NCBI GenBank assembly: GCA_032358255.1
Contig: JAULBX010011323.1
Coordinates: forward strand, 1-64,000
Direction of reading: 5' to 3'
Origin: Heterotrichella gracilis
Lineage: Eukaryota; Sar; Xanthophyceae; Tribonematales; Xanthonemataceae
DNA: 64,000 nt
The notes under the pieces were generated by a model, which saw only the letters and a program-made list of their open reading frames with translations, was not told the DNA's origin and ran no database searches. Below, one piece after another: positions 10,201 through 21,125 of this stretch. The translations under genes were made by a program, and so were the position numbers. Positions within the stretch are counted from its first letter, which is position 1. Every line of letters begins with the position of its first letter.

Positions 10201-11640
10201 TATTTGAAGCCTCAGACATTCACATGCTAGTGTGTGCAGGTGGTGTTGAACTCTAGACCTAAACTCTAACAAACGCCCACTCTGTTGCTGTTGCAGTTGC
10301 CTATCCCTATACAGTAATGCACAATCTAATTCCTACTTGCCTGACCCTACACAGGCGACATCAGGGTCTGCACTGATTTCGACTAATCCCCCTTTTCCCA
10401 ACTCTTCACAGGCGCCATCAGGCTCTGCACCGATTTTGACCCCAAGTGCAAAACCTGCGACGCAAAGGGCTGCAAGACCTGCGCCACTGGCTACTACCCC
10501 TTCCCTGTAAACGGCAAGACCAAGTGCCTCAAGAATGTGTCGTGCCCCAAGGGATCCTTCCACATCCCTGGCCAGCCCAACTGCCGCACATGCAAGGCAG
10601 CACACTGCAACGCGTGCGGGGCCAAGGGGTGTAAGTCATGCCCAGAGGGGCGCGTGCTGTACAGCGACCACAGCAAGAGCGGCAACTCCTATGGGACGTC
10701 TAGATGCATCGAGCGCGCAGGGTAAAATCCTCAAACCCTAAACCCTGAATCCTAAAGTCTTAAAATCCTAAACATCAGAATGTGCATGGCTGTGCGTTTT
10801 TGTACTGTGGACCAGAATGGTTTGAATTAATCCTAAACCCTAAACTCTACATCCCACATATCAGAATTTGCAAGGCTGTGCGTATTTGGCCCTGGATACC
10901 CTGGACTGGCTGCGCCACGACCTTCACCGCAGCGAGCTGGGCATTATAGCCATTATCATAATCTAGCACTAAGTAAGTAAGTAAGTAAGTATTTGCTTTC
11001 CAGCTTTGAAGCCAGGTTAGCATGTCTGGGTATGCCAAACCCCAGTCCTAGAGCCAAAGCTTAACGGACACTGTTTCCAGTGTGGCAGATGGTGGCCAAC
11101 CAGTCGTGCCGCTTACCGCACTTTCGTGCTACCCATTTTATCTCGTCGCAGAGTTCAATGAATTTTGAAAAATATCATAATCTAGCACTATTCGTATCAT
11201 GATCCAACACAACTCAATGCGCTAATTGGTGTACTACGAGAATGCCGGCAACCAGCAGTATTTTACATCTTTTAGGAGTAATTAGTGTCCCACTTCTCCT
11301 ACTTTTCAGGAGCCCCTGGACCGGCTGCGCCACCGCATTCACCGCAATCAGTGGCGCCAAGGTGTGCACCACCTGCCTCAAAAACCGCGCCAACAACGGG
11401 GACGGCACCTGCGCCTCGTGCTCTCACTGCGCGGGCACCTGTAAGGGATCCACGCCCTGCACCAAGTGCACCAGGGGCTACTTCGGGGACCCTAAGGGTT
11501 TCAATAACTGCAGCAAGTGCAGCGCCAAGCTGGGATGCAGCGCGTGCAACCCCTGGAAGGGGTGCACTGTCTGTGGGTCTGGGGAGGAGCTGGTGAGGTA
11601 TGCACCGGGGATTAGCAAGTGCAGCCCCGTTAAGGGTTGA
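7249..11640 (+). CDS. Secreted Cys-rich protein, unknown family
   Basis: Eight exons: 7249-7324, 8168-8230, 8562-8701, 8976-9112, 9478-9562, 9749-9935, 10412-10721, 11310-11640. All phases match and the total is 1329 nt, or 442 residues. The N-terminus (MQSTSVSVVVTIWLVIAAPF then LAAAQ) is a clear signal peptide. The middle part (FDTTRACQK, SIKAPQITITTAIQCYAD, TCVRSKANPTIWVAPVTVYL) is not a family I recognise. From exon 7 on it is a dense Cys-rich region with CxxC knots such as CKTCDAKGCKTC, CGAKGCKSC, CSACNPWKGC and CTVCGSG, reminiscent of furin-like/EGF-like growth-factor-receptor repeats. It is therefore likely extracellular, wall or periplasmic. Introns 3, 4 and 5 are bounded by direct repeats that include the splice junction, and introns 4-7 hold degenerate exon-edge copies. 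Confidence 0.78.
7637..7672. repeat. Perfect 14-bp inverted repeat
   Basis: ATATCTACTGATAA and its reverse complement are separated by 8 bases, within intron 1 of the Cys-rich gene. It could be a small foldback or the remnant of a terminal inverted repeat element. Confidence 0.85.
8951..8975 (+). repeat. Echo of exon 3 end at the intron 3 acceptor
   Basis: The last ~24 bases of the intron (ACACCACCCGCGCCTGCCAA then CAG) repeat the last bases of exon 3 (8680-8701, same core then GAAG). Donor and acceptor therefore sit on two copies of one AGGT-containing segment. Confidence 0.8.
9233..9395 (+). repeat. Two echoes of the exon 4/exon 5 junction
   Basis: Segments beginning AGGTCTGAAAGCC (9233) and AGGTCTGAAGTGCCGC (about 9355) repeat the intron start at 9111 and the real exon 5 start at 9478 (GTCCGAAGTGCCGC). 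Each copy holds an AG|GT that could serve as either donor or acceptor. The second copy continues with the same TTATGGCGGGGGTCC as the real exon. Confidence 0.85.
9643..9672 (+). repeat. Echo of the exon 5/exon 6 junction
   Basis: GGCCTGAACAAGGTGGTGAC repeats both the end of exon 5 (GACCTGAACAAG) and the exon 6 start at 9749. The copy then runs into a stop. Confidence 0.8.
10352..10385 (+). repeat. Echo of exon 7 start
   Basis: ACACAGGCGACATCAGGGTC then TGCACTGATTTCGAC is a diverged copy of the acceptor and first codons of exon 7 at 10409-10440, placed about 60 bases upstream in the intron. Confidence 0.85.
10893..10945 (+). repeat. Echo of exon 8 start
   Basis: CCTGGACTGGCTGCGCCACG then ACCTTCACCGCA is a diverged copy of exon 8 codons at 11315-11345, about 400 bases upstream inside the intron. 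Confidence 0.8.
10960..11165 (-). mobile_element. Possible retroelement 3' tail with (CTTA)n
   Basis: The (TAAG)n run at about 10971-10990 adjoins ~170 bases of non-coding sequence. On the minus strand the order is body, GCTAACCTGGCTTCAAAGC, then (CTTA)n, like a SINE or LINE 3' end. A related start (GTAAGTAAGTGCATGCATTC, then CCAGCT and GCCAGGTAGCATG) occurs at about 10021-10062. I cannot assign a family. Confidence 0.35.
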
Positions 11641-14184
11641 TAGGGTTGATGTTTGCAGCGAGGACACGTGATACTGTGGGTTTTGTGCGCCGGTGGAGAA
11701 CCTAGCGGTGAAACCCTAGCAGAACCTAGCGTATTGCAGCTATTGTGTTGGTGACACTTGAGGGTGATTGTGTATTGTGCATATTGCGCAATGTACGCCG
11801 CAAGTCCAAGATTACGGACAATGGAGATGAGTGACCGATGGCTATCCCTGGGACATCTGAACAGGTGCCACCCCTTGCGCTACAGCTACTAGAGTTCCAA
11901 ACTGTTTGTCGCCTTAAGCACAACAAGCAGCCTGTGTTGATGTTGAGCTTGGGTATGGCCATGACTAGTCTGTGCACAGCTGGCCCCTTTTGAATCGCAT
12001 GCTCTGTGAGCTGTGGTAAATTAGTAGGAAATTAGTCAATCCCTGATGCCTGTGAATTGCAAATTGCAATGGCAGTACTGTTCGTTCTATACTGCAGAAA
12101 TATATGAATAGGTAGCTTAGTGCTGAAGAGTTTAATATTTTAAAATAGAGTTCAACCCACAGCAGTCTGGTATCTGGGCTGCTGTGCAGGCTGTTGCCCC
12201 TTTTAGCAAGGTGTCGCAATCGTTTTCGTTACAGCATTTTAAGGGTTTTGCTCTACGCATTTATACGCACCTGGGTTGCCATGGGTTCCTCACCTTGGTT
12301 TTACCAGTATGCTTTTTTGATTGCATGCCGCGGTGTTTAGCTAAATGCGCAGCTCCCTTAGTTTTAGGTGCCATGACTTGGACTGTCGGTGACATCAAGC
12401 CTAAAAAACGTTCTAATTTACTATACTATAGGGTTCAAGATTACGAGGGACCTGCCGTCCTGCTGATTTTGCTTCTACTATCGGTGGTCCCTGGGACGAT
12501 TTGGTCCCTTGGGGACAATTCCACATTTCAAGTTTTCATAGCATGTGCAAAGTCTGCGATAATGATGATGACATTGTCGATGTGATATAATCCGGAAGAA
12601 ATGTTGGCTTAGCCTGAAGGCCCATGGGCAGCGATGTCGTGCTCCATGAGCGGTGTTGTCTCTCCATCTCCTTTCTCCCGGGAGTCACTCTGTGGCTGAT
12701 TTAGCTGATTGGCTGATGGCGCGCGCTCAGCCACTTAGGCTGATGGCACACGCATCATAATGAGCGCGTGAAATATTCACCAGCTTGAAGAACTGTTACA
12801 GTCCCGCCCACCGCCAGCATGCTCTTAAATAAGCCAGCCTCAGTGCTTGAACCACTGTTTCCTCCCCACTGGGAGCCTGCAGGGGCGTGCACGGCTGTCC
12901 AGATCAGCCTCCTGGAGAGCTTGCTTTGCACCCCATCAAGGTGCCTGCAGACTGAATTGGAACTGCAGGCAGCACCCAGAGTCCAAATTGGAGAAGCGCA
13001 GGTAGGGTAGCTTCTGCCTAAAGTGGCAATGCATCCAAGGCCCTTGGATGCACGGTTTGTCTGGACCCAGTCACCGGTATGGCTTGTCTGGACCCTATGG
13101 TAGGGTTCGGCTGACAACTGTCTATTGTGCACCCCTTGAGGAGACCACCGCATCGTCATGATATGAGGGTCTTTTGTAGCCTGCCATTTTCTTATTGCAA
13201 GACAGCATTAGCCGAGTTGACACCTGGCCTGCCTGCTGGTTGAGCAAAGTCTCCGCACGTTTCAAATTGCATAACAATTCGCAAAAGGGCAACACAGGTG
13301 GCGCGTCTGTACGTACAGCGTCCAGTTCTACAGTTCCAGCGTGGGTATACCGTATCCTGCCGGCGAACGCTGTAAAGGTACGGTGCGTTACGTGCCACGC
13401 AAGGTGCTAACAGCCATCTTGGGTAGGTGAAACATGTTTACCGGTAGGTGAAACCACCACCTATACAGGTGGCATTCCTTGGCCTGCACCTCCCGAGCGG
13501 TTGCTGCTGCCAACCTTGCCCCGGTTTGGCACAGGCACATACGGCTGTCGAGCTGCATTGTAATTCTTTTGTGTAAAGGTTTAGAGAGCCTTGCAGGGTC
13601 TGCACACAGCTAGTTTCGTTGTACCAGGGCCTGCACCAAGTTACCCCAGCTTTGGTTACCATACCTAGGCCAAGTTGCGTCCACACGGTGGTGCCCGTGC
13701 ACGTCTCTTTAGCGGTTTGACTCCAAAACTGAGCATTCGGGAACGTTTGTGGGGCTTGCTACTGGTTAACCGACCTGGATTCAGTTATTAACTTGCAGAG
13801 CATAGCTTGAAGACCTCGTGGCTAAGGTGATGTCTTGGTTCAAGTGGTCTGTGGTTTTCCCCCACCAATTGTGTCCTAACAAGGTGGTTTGTGTTCAGCG
13901 GGGGCGTATTCAACCTTGTCTTTTTTTGGGGGGGTGATTAGGGTTGAGGAACGAGCGTCTAGGGTTTAAGGTTTTCCTTCGCGTTCATGCTTGCACTGCC
14001 TCTGGGTTGGAGCATGGCATCAAGAGTATCCTTAATGCAGGAGCTTAGTGGGGACAACGGCACAAGTACCACACCACAAGGCACTCCAGTACCGTAGACT
14101 TCAGCTGTGGAGCACTTGGGCCAACTTGCAACGCAGTGGGCCACAAGGGGGTAACTGCAATCAAGGGCCAGCACAAGCACAGCC
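11641..14184. other. Intergenic region
   Basis: No reading frame here looks like a real gene. An open frame at 12184-12585 lacks family resemblance and has no supporting exon context. Short TTTAGGG-like runs occur near 13955. Confidence 0.5.
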
Positions 14185-15633
14185 ATGGATCAGGTGAGTT
14201 TCATAGCTGTCGTAACAGCCTGCTGCTTTCTGCGCCATGCGTGGCACTGGCGTCTCAGGGTTGAGGGTTCAGGGTTTTGGGCGCCATGCCCGGCACTCTG
14301 TCTCAGAAGTCAGGGTTTTGTGCAGCATTCATGGCACTGTTAGGGTTTAGGGTTTAGAGGTTTGTGTGTGATGCGAGGCACTGTGTGACGAGGGTTGAAG
14401 CATGGAAAATATATGAATGGGCTTGAATCTGTCTATTCTGGGTAAGTAGGCTCGTATAACCTGCAGGTTTCAAAACGGCATCTGGCATCAAATGGACCAA
14501 CTTAACCACCTGCCTATTCCATGAGGTGTACACCTGTAGGCGAATGATGCAATTAGTACAAATCACAAACCATGTGTGCGCATTCCTTGATGTAGGCACC
14601 AGCATTGCCACACCAAGATGACCCTCCCCCACCCGACATGTACAAGTGCCCCATCACCTCCTGTGTCATGTGGGAGCCAGTGGTGGTCCAATCAGGGAGG
14701 ACATACGAGCGAGCGGCCATCCAGAAGCATTTTGCACTGAATGGGCCCACCTGCCCAGTCACGCGCCAGAAACTTGACCCAACAGTGCTCACCCCAGTGT
14801 ACCAGCTGCGCGCCGCATGTCGGGAGTGGATAGAGGCGCACCCACACCACCCCGACGCCCCACCCGAGGCGCTGCGGATGGCGGCGAAGGACCCAGCCCC
14901 GCCTGCACACAAGCCCGCGCCAGCCTCCAATCCCCAGTCCCAAATACCAAATCCCCAGTTTCCAGGCCCCTGGCCCAGCTCCTTCATTGTGGGGGTGACC
15001 ATCATCTGCGCAACCTGTACCGCAGTGGCGATGGTGGCCATGGCTGGCATGCTGCTGATGGCTTTGGGGAGGAAGGCTGCTGCCTGGTGGAGCCCTGGGG
15101 CAGCCACTGCACCAGCCAGTGCAGAGCGCCTGGAGGCTACGCAACCTGCTGCGGTGGATGAAAGGTGCGTGCAATTGGCCACTATTTTTTGCATTCACCA
15201 TGTACCAATTAGGCCATGCACTACATTCGATTTTACATTCAACAATTTGCGACTGTCAATAAAAAAATATGCTGTCTAAATTTGCTGTCAAACTTTGTTG
15301 TCAAGAGCGGTATTGTGGAGCCCATCAAGAATGCAATTGTGGCTCGCAGAGTCGAATTATTGTGCGCATAACCTAGCAGGAGCAACAGGTCGACCACTGT
15401 AAAAAGCCATCTCAATAGCAGATACTTAGAAACAAGTGGTTAAAATAAGATCTAATAAATTGAAACTGATTATCACCATAAAAGCTGATGAAGATGGTCA
15501 ACGTTGTTCCTGGTGAGTTCCCAGCCTGACCCCAAACCCTAGACCCTAGACCCTAAGCGCTCTGTGTGCTTGCAGGCGTGTGTTGTTGCAGACGGCGAGG
15601 GTGGTGGGCCCAGATGATCCCAGACTTAGTTAG
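14185..15633 (+). CDS. U-box E3 ubiquitin ligase-like protein with membrane segment
   Basis: Exons 14185-14193, 14596-15164, 15576-15633 give 211 residues with matching phases. Exon 1 codes only Met-Asp-Gln (ATGGATCAG before a GTGAGT donor). Residues ~18-85 form a U-box: DMYKCPITSCVMWEPVV, GRTYER, a CPVTRQKL loop, and LRAACREWIE at the end. U-box domains bind E2 enzymes and act as ubiquitin ligases without zinc. A Pro-rich linker follows, then a hydrophobic segment at ~131-160 (FIVGVTIICATCTAVAMVAM), which suggests anchoring of the ligase to a membrane with a short C-terminal tail. No substrate-binding repeats (ARM or other) are visible. The U-box is certain; the 9-nt first exon and the last short exon are inferred from splice signals and phase. 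Confidence 0.82.
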
Positions 15634-17342
15634 GGTTTGGGACTCAGGGTTCAGGATTTTGGCCTTGGTTTTGCAAGGCTGGTGGGGCGGACGGCTCCCG
15701 ACTGGGTTGGCGGGACAACTACAGGGTCCAAACCCTAAACCCTGAACCGTTCCCCGGAGACTGGCCCTGGAGCAGTGGATGGCGTGGGTTTGGAGGATGG
15801 CTCCGCGGTGGGAATTCAGTACGGTAAGTTGGCAAACGTGTTGAATGGCTGAGTTGGTGACAAATGTGCTGTTGCCAATATATTTGGGCTCGGCTGGGGC
15901 TGGTGCAGCACTTCATTGAGCGCAGTTGAACGTGAAGGGCCCTTTCTCCAACGCGAAATGCGCTTCTTTTAGGGTTTCCAAGGTTTGCACTTTACAGGCT
16001 GGGTTTGGGCTGGTGCAGCCGAGCAGGGGGCCAAATTCACTGAGCGCAGTTCAACGTGAATGGCCCTATTCCAACGTGAATGACTTTTTTGGGGGGGGAT
16101 CGTAGGTTTGCACGATCCCAAGCGCTGAGCGCTGCCCAACTTGAAGGAAACGTTGTGCTGTCCTGTTTATTACAGTACCCACAGACTGCTTTTGCCCCCT
16201 TCTGCTTGTCCCCAGTCTGAAACCTTCTGGGCCGTTTTGATTCACAGTTTCCGCCGGGTACCTCCTACTTAAATACAAATACGTGCCGGATATTTAAGAT
16301 CTGCCTCAGACTGGGCCCAGTCAGCCTTCTTTGGGACCAATTGGGTTGAGAGCAAGCATACGTCGTCGGCGGGCGCTCAAACATGATCCACAAACAGTTA
16401 TTGACATAGTTTAGTTTCCAGCCTGCACCTCCACATATGCCCCTGCCAAGGGCATGAAATCACACTCATTTCATCGGGAAGTGACTTGTCCCATCAAATT
16501 TTGCAACCCACATCCCAACTGCTCGTGACTATTGATGCAACAGAAGGTCTGACATCCCGCCTATTGAGGACTGTAGCCAGTGATACTTTTGATCCCCATC
16601 CCGTCCCCATCTGCCGAGCTGTTTTAGTAGGACTTCCCTAGGGTTACGTGATCATGCCCCACACTATGGGTGTGCACCTGCACGATTCAGGATGGCCTCC
16701 CCCGCGTAACCCCAACCGACCAGGCACGAAAGTCCAACTGTCACTGGAGAGTCAACAACCTTGCAAATCCACTACAAATCGACAACACCCCATCTGTTGG
16801 CGCCGAGATCCGTGGCGCAAAAGCACGCATCAGAGGATGTCCAGCCTGCTCTAGGGTTTAGGGTAAAAACAACCCACCCAGCGCCAGAAAGGGCCATGGC
16901 GAAAATCTCAGCTGGCACCCCAGTCCCTAAATTGGCCATGGTCAATCTATTTGGTGTATGATCAACTCTGCTTTGATGTCTGCACCCTGGATATCCCGAC
17001 ATCTGAAGCCAGCACACACTGTTTCACAGCCTGTAAACTCAACATCCAGCATGACCAAATGACTAGGCGACCGCTGCGTGGCAAGGCGGCCTACTGCACT
17101 GGCGGCCCAAACCCTTGGAGAAACCCTACTGCTCTGCTGGAGGCCCAAACCCTTTGGAAAACCCTACTGCTGCGCCGGCGGCTGGCCTGGCATGCCGGGT
17201 TAGACACCCCAAAGACCAGTGGCGTACGAGGCAACCCCTGCTGAAGCCCCCAGGTGACCAAACCTGGTAAATACCCTTGGCAAACTGTGGCAAAACCCCA
17301 AAGCTCCTACCCCCCAAGGCCACAAAACCCTCCGCCAAAACC
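15634..17342. other. Intergenic region
   Basis: No supportable gene. It holds TTTAGGG-like runs near 15620 and 16853. Near 17119-17205 are echo copies of the TIC40 3' end. Confidence 0.5.
17119..17205 (-). repeat. Echoes of the TIC40 last-exon 3' end
   Basis: AAAACCCTACTGCTGCGCCG then GCGGCTGG at about 17158-17190 repeats 17338-17372, which spans the TIC40 stop codon. A shorter, more diverged copy lies at about 17119. Both lie downstream of the stop codon. Confidence 0.8.
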
Positions 17343-20300
17343 CTACTGCTGCGCCGGCGGCTGGCCCGGCATGCCCGGGAACCCCGCCGGCATGGACGGG
17401 TAGCCCTCCGGCATGCCAGGTGGCATGCCCCCGTTGGGCATGCCGGGGTAGCCCTCGAGCGGCATGCCCCCGGCTGGTTGGAAGAGGTCGGTGATTTTGG
17501 TGAAGACCTTCATGACCTCTGGGTCTGACTGGTAGTTGACGATGGCCATGGGGTTGGAGGTCACCTCCATGATGGCCTTTTGCACCGCGGGCTTGCTGAA
17601 GGCGGCGGCCAGCTCGGGGTCCGCCATGATCTTGCTCAGGACCTGGAGGGAGAGTGGAAAAATTATTGAGTACTTAACAACTCATATTTTACTCCTTTTA
17701 CTCAACTTTATGAGTTTAATCAGTGCATTTTCTTTTCGAAGGTACCGTTCAGAAAAGCCTTTTGCACCGTGGGCTTGCTGAAGGCGGCAGCCAGCTCAGG
17801 ATCCGCCATGATCTTGCTCAGGACCTGGGAAATTGGGGACTTCATCTATTTAAGGAAAAATGGGGAAGTTTCTGAGGCGTTATTCTGTAGACGACACCAT
17901 CACCACCACCCCATCTAAGGAGCCCCACCCACCCCCGCCTCATCCCACAGGCGCACCTGGCTGCACTGCCGCAACCCACCCACCAACGCACCTCATCCAG
18001 CGCCTAATATTTGTAAATTGTAAATATTAATATACAAATGTTAATTGTAACTGTTTGCACAATGTGATGTAATCCACGCACCTCATCCGGCAACATGCCG
18101 ATGGCATCAAACTGCTTCTTGACCTCATCCCAATCCACAATGACATTAATGACATCAAATCCACAATCTCGACGCTCGAGGCTAAAAGTACGCACCAAAG
18201 ACACCCCTCCAGGCTAATTTAACTGCACTGCCTCAACCCACCCCACCAACGCACCTCATCCGGCGACATGCCAATGGCGTCAAACTGCTTCTTGACCTCG
18301 TCCGAGTCCATGTTGACCTTGGACATCATGTCTGCCATCTCGGGGCTGAAGTTGGCTGCCTGGGCAGACAGCATGGTCTCCAGCTGCGTCCTGTAATCGC
18401 GGATTAGGGTTTAGAATTTGGTGTTGAGGATTGTGATTTTACGGTTATTTGGAAAGGTGAGTGTGCCTGGGCGGACAGAATGGTCTCCAGCTGCATTGTG
18501 AAATCGCACGGTAGGGTTAAGGGTCTTTAAGAGTGCGGGTTTTGTAGGGTTTCACAGCTTCTGGGGTGCTGGCGGCGTGGTGTCCAGGGATGGATACACA
18601 TTATGGCGCACAGCTTACCCAATAAGGCCGGTGCAGATCTACCCTGCCTGTTTAGGGTTTAGGGTTTAGGGTTTAGGGTTTCTGGGTTGGACAGCATCCA
18701 GATGTTCAGGGTGGGTTTCGAAAGGGTATATACCTAGGGTTTTAGGGTTTTAGGGTTTTAGGTTTTCAGCTGACCTGTATTCTGGGTTGGACAGCATCCA
18801 GTCGAAGGTCTCTGGGTTGCGCATTGGCTCTGGCAGGTACGGGTACAGCAGCCGCTGCATTTCGGGCGACTTCATCATCTTCTCAAGAAGCTCAACAGAC
18901 ATCTTGGGCTTGGCAGCGCCTGCAGGGTGTTGCATTAGGGTGTCGGGCTTAAGGTGTGTGAGTTCTGGCCTCCAAAAGGGGTGTAGAATCTATAGTTTTA
19001 AATGCAGGGCTAAAGGGGTATCTCGAGCACATTCTCAGCCCACAGACATATGGGGCTTGGACTTGGGCAGGGTGGTAGAGAACGCAAAGTCAGAATCACG
19101 TTAATTTTTCTGTGACAAGGTGCTAGTGTACGCATTAGGGTTCTTGCTGCGCACCATTGTCCTCTGCATCCTGGAAAAACGAACTAGAGGTTAAAGGTGC
19201 CTCCTCAGCTTGGGATGAGGTTTAGGGCTTAGGGTTCGCATTAGTGTTTAGGGTATGCACTTAGGGATTAGGGTTTTTGCTGCGTACCGTTGTCCTCTGC
19301 ATCCTGGAAGAACGAACTAGAGGTTAAAGGTGCCTCCTCAGCTTGGGATGGGGTTTAGGGCTTAGGATTCGCATTAGGGTTTAGGGTATGCACTTAGGGA
19401 TTAGGGTTTTTGCTGCGTACCGTTGTCCTCTGCATCCTGGAAGAATGAGCTGGAGGTGGAGGGTGCCTCCTCATCTTGGAATGGGGATGGTGGTGGGGGC
19501 GGGGGTGGAGGGGGAGGAGGTGAGGAAGAGGGGGTGAACTGCGCCTCTTGCTTGGGCGGTGGGGGGGAGGGGGCTGCGGCGGTGGGTGCGGCGGCGGGTG
19601 CGGCGGCGGCCTTGGGGGGGGTGGGGGGTGCGGCTGCCTGGGGCCGGGCTGTGGGGGTGGGGGGACCATGGTTTAGGCAATTTTTTGGGTGACAGGCTTC
19701 CAGTGTTGCAAATACTATCAACAGGTGACATGCTCAGCGTAGTGTTACGCATGCCACCCCGGAAACCCTATATTTGAGGTAGGGGGACTAGGGGTAGTTC
19801 AGGCTTCAGTGTGTTGCAGAGCAGATACTTGGCGACAGGACAGCAACCGTCCCCTAGACTGTAGGCGGGCGGCATGTGCGCAAACCGTCCCAGGGAAACC
19901 AAAAAACCCTAGACGCTATTCCCTGACCCTAGCAATCCCCACCAGCGGTTGCCGTGGTGTCAAAGGCGGGCGGCATGGACGGGAATCCCCCCATGCCAGG
20001 TGGGGGGAATCCCCCGGCCCCCGGGAACCCTCCTGGGAAGCCTCCCGGGAACCCCGGTGGCGCACCCCCCCCTGCCTTGCCAGCCTGGTTCATCATGGCT
20101 TTCATCATCTGCTCCATCGCCACCTGCTGCACCTTCTGGGGGCCACCCTTGATGAAATCGAAGGCCTGGGGGGATGGGGTTGAAAAGGGGTTGAAAATGC
20201 ATTCAGTTACAATTGATTGGTACTTTATGCAGACCATCTGCTGCTTCGCCACCTGCTGCACCTTCTCGAGGCCCCCTTGACAACAGCAAAGGTCCAGAAC

Positions 20301-20938
20301 ATGGGGGGTTGGTTGTACAATTATTTTGCAAGGTAATTTGATTATATTTGTGCAGACCACATTCAAGGGGCCACCCTTAAAAACATCCTGGAGCTGAAAA
20401 AAAGGGGTTGGACTCCCGGTTGGATCAATATTTAACTACAGGTTGACATTTTCATACAAATCATCTGCTGCATGGCCACCCTGAGCTAAAAAATATGGTG
20501 GGGATGACACATTCAAATCCGGCTGGAAAAGTGGCTTGAACTGGCTCGAAACGTGTTTCATAATTTCGTTGATTGTCTGATTAAAGCTGCATCTCCGCGG
20601 CGTATGCGTGCATGGGCGGTATGTTGTTCATGATTGTGTGTTAGCCTCAGCACGATGGCAGGCACACAGCCCATCCAAATCCACACCACGAATGAAAACC
20701 CTATTGGGAGTGTGAGCCCACCCGTTGTTTTGTATTTAGGGTTTAGGGTTTTGATATTTCCACTCACCACCCTCAGCACGTTGGCCAGCACAAAGCCTGC
20801 TCCGATCCACACCAGAGGCGACAGCCCTGGCGAGGGTTTTGCGGCCTCAGGGGGTGCGGGCATGATGGGGTACTGAGGCACTCCCTGGTAGCCCTGGTAC
20901 TGGTAGGGGTACCCCCCTGAAGGCCCGGCGCCGTAGTC
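17343..20938 (-). CDS. TIC40: TIC40, plastid inner-envelope import co-chaperone (5' incomplete)
   Basis: Minus-strand exons in order: 20938-20768, 20165-19943, 19648-19421, 18919-18775, 18390-18255, 17642-17343 (TAG). They give 400 residues with every phase matching. TIC40 sits in the chloroplast inner envelope and organises Hsp93 and Tic110 during preprotein import. The first exon found carries a Tyr/Pro-rich stretch and the membrane helix (SPLVWIGAGFVLANVLRV). It is followed by KGGPQKVQQVAMEQMMKAMM, a Pro/Ala-rich linker, and PYLPEPMRNPETFDWMLSNP. The C-terminal STI1/Hop-like domain contains KKQFDAIGMSPDEV and DPEVMKVFTKITDLF. The last exon ends in a Met-Pro-Gly-rich tail. The transit-peptide exon should lie above 20938; I could not join one in phase. 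Introns contain many exon-edge echoes. Confidence 0.92.
17756..17828 (-). repeat. Echo of TIC40 last-exon start
   Basis: CGCCATGATCTTGCTCAGGA and flanks repeat 17570-17645 (start of the last exon with its acceptor) inside the preceding intron, with a few substitutions. Confidence 0.9.
18068..18150 (-). repeat. Echo of TIC40 exon 5 3' end
   Basis: GCACCTCATCCGGCAACATG then CCGATGGCATCAAACTGC repeats the donor end of the exon at 18252-18330. The copy then degenerates. Confidence 0.9.
18465..18702 (-). repeat. Two TIC40 echoes (exon 5 start, exon 4 end)
   Basis: TGCCTGGGCGGACAGAATGG (about 18467) repeats the start of the exon at 18255-18390. TCTGGGTTGGACAGCATCCA (about 18678) repeats the end of the exon at 18775-18919. 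Between them lies a block of TTTAGGG repeats (about 18651-18680). Confidence 0.9.
19139..19408 (-). repeat. Two tandem echoes of TIC40 exon 3 donor end
   Basis: Two copies of ~135 bp precede the real exon end (19409 onward), so three in all. Each contains TTGTCCTCTGCATCCTGGAA with the donor context GCTGCGYACC and ends with TTAGGG-rich filler. Confidence 0.92.
20227..20485 (-). repeat. Three echoes of TIC40 exon 2 start
   Basis: Copies of the CATCTGCTGC, GCCACCTGCTGCACCTTCT and GGGGCCACCCTT blocks at about 20227-20290, 20345-20385 and 20457-20485 repeat the exon at 20100-20165 with increasing decay. Confidence 0.8.
20642..20715 (-). repeat. Echo of TIC40 membrane-helix exon 3' end
   Basis: CCTCAGCACGATGGCAGGCA and ATCCACACCA are diverged copies of 20771-20815, including the donor side. 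Confidence 0.8.
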
Positions 20939-21056
20939 CTGTGAAAGTGGGGGAAGGTTGTGGGTGGGTGGGTGGATGGGAATCAGTGATACTTGGTTGG
21001 TGGAGGCGGTTTATGCAGGGTTTAGGGAGGAGGAAAGGACGGGTACGGTGGTAGGT

Positions 21057-21125
21057 TTACCCTGGTAGCTATGGTACTGGAAGGCATAACCCCCAGTGGG
21101 GGCCTGGCGCTGTAATCCTAGGATA
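21057..21125 (-). repeat. Echo of TIC40 membrane-helix exon 5' end
   Basis: CCTGGTAGCTATGGTACTGG then GGGGCCTGGCGCTGTAATCC repeats 20885-20942, upstream of the exon on the minus strand. Confidence 0.85.

Noticed and set aside
12184-12585. 133-codon plus-strand frame with hydrophobic stretches
   Set aside because: No family resemblance, no clean splice context, atypical composition for coding DNA in this genome.
18651-18680. Possible chromosome end (telomere)
   Set aside because: Only a few TTTAGGG units, inside an intron and flanked by coding sequence on both sides.
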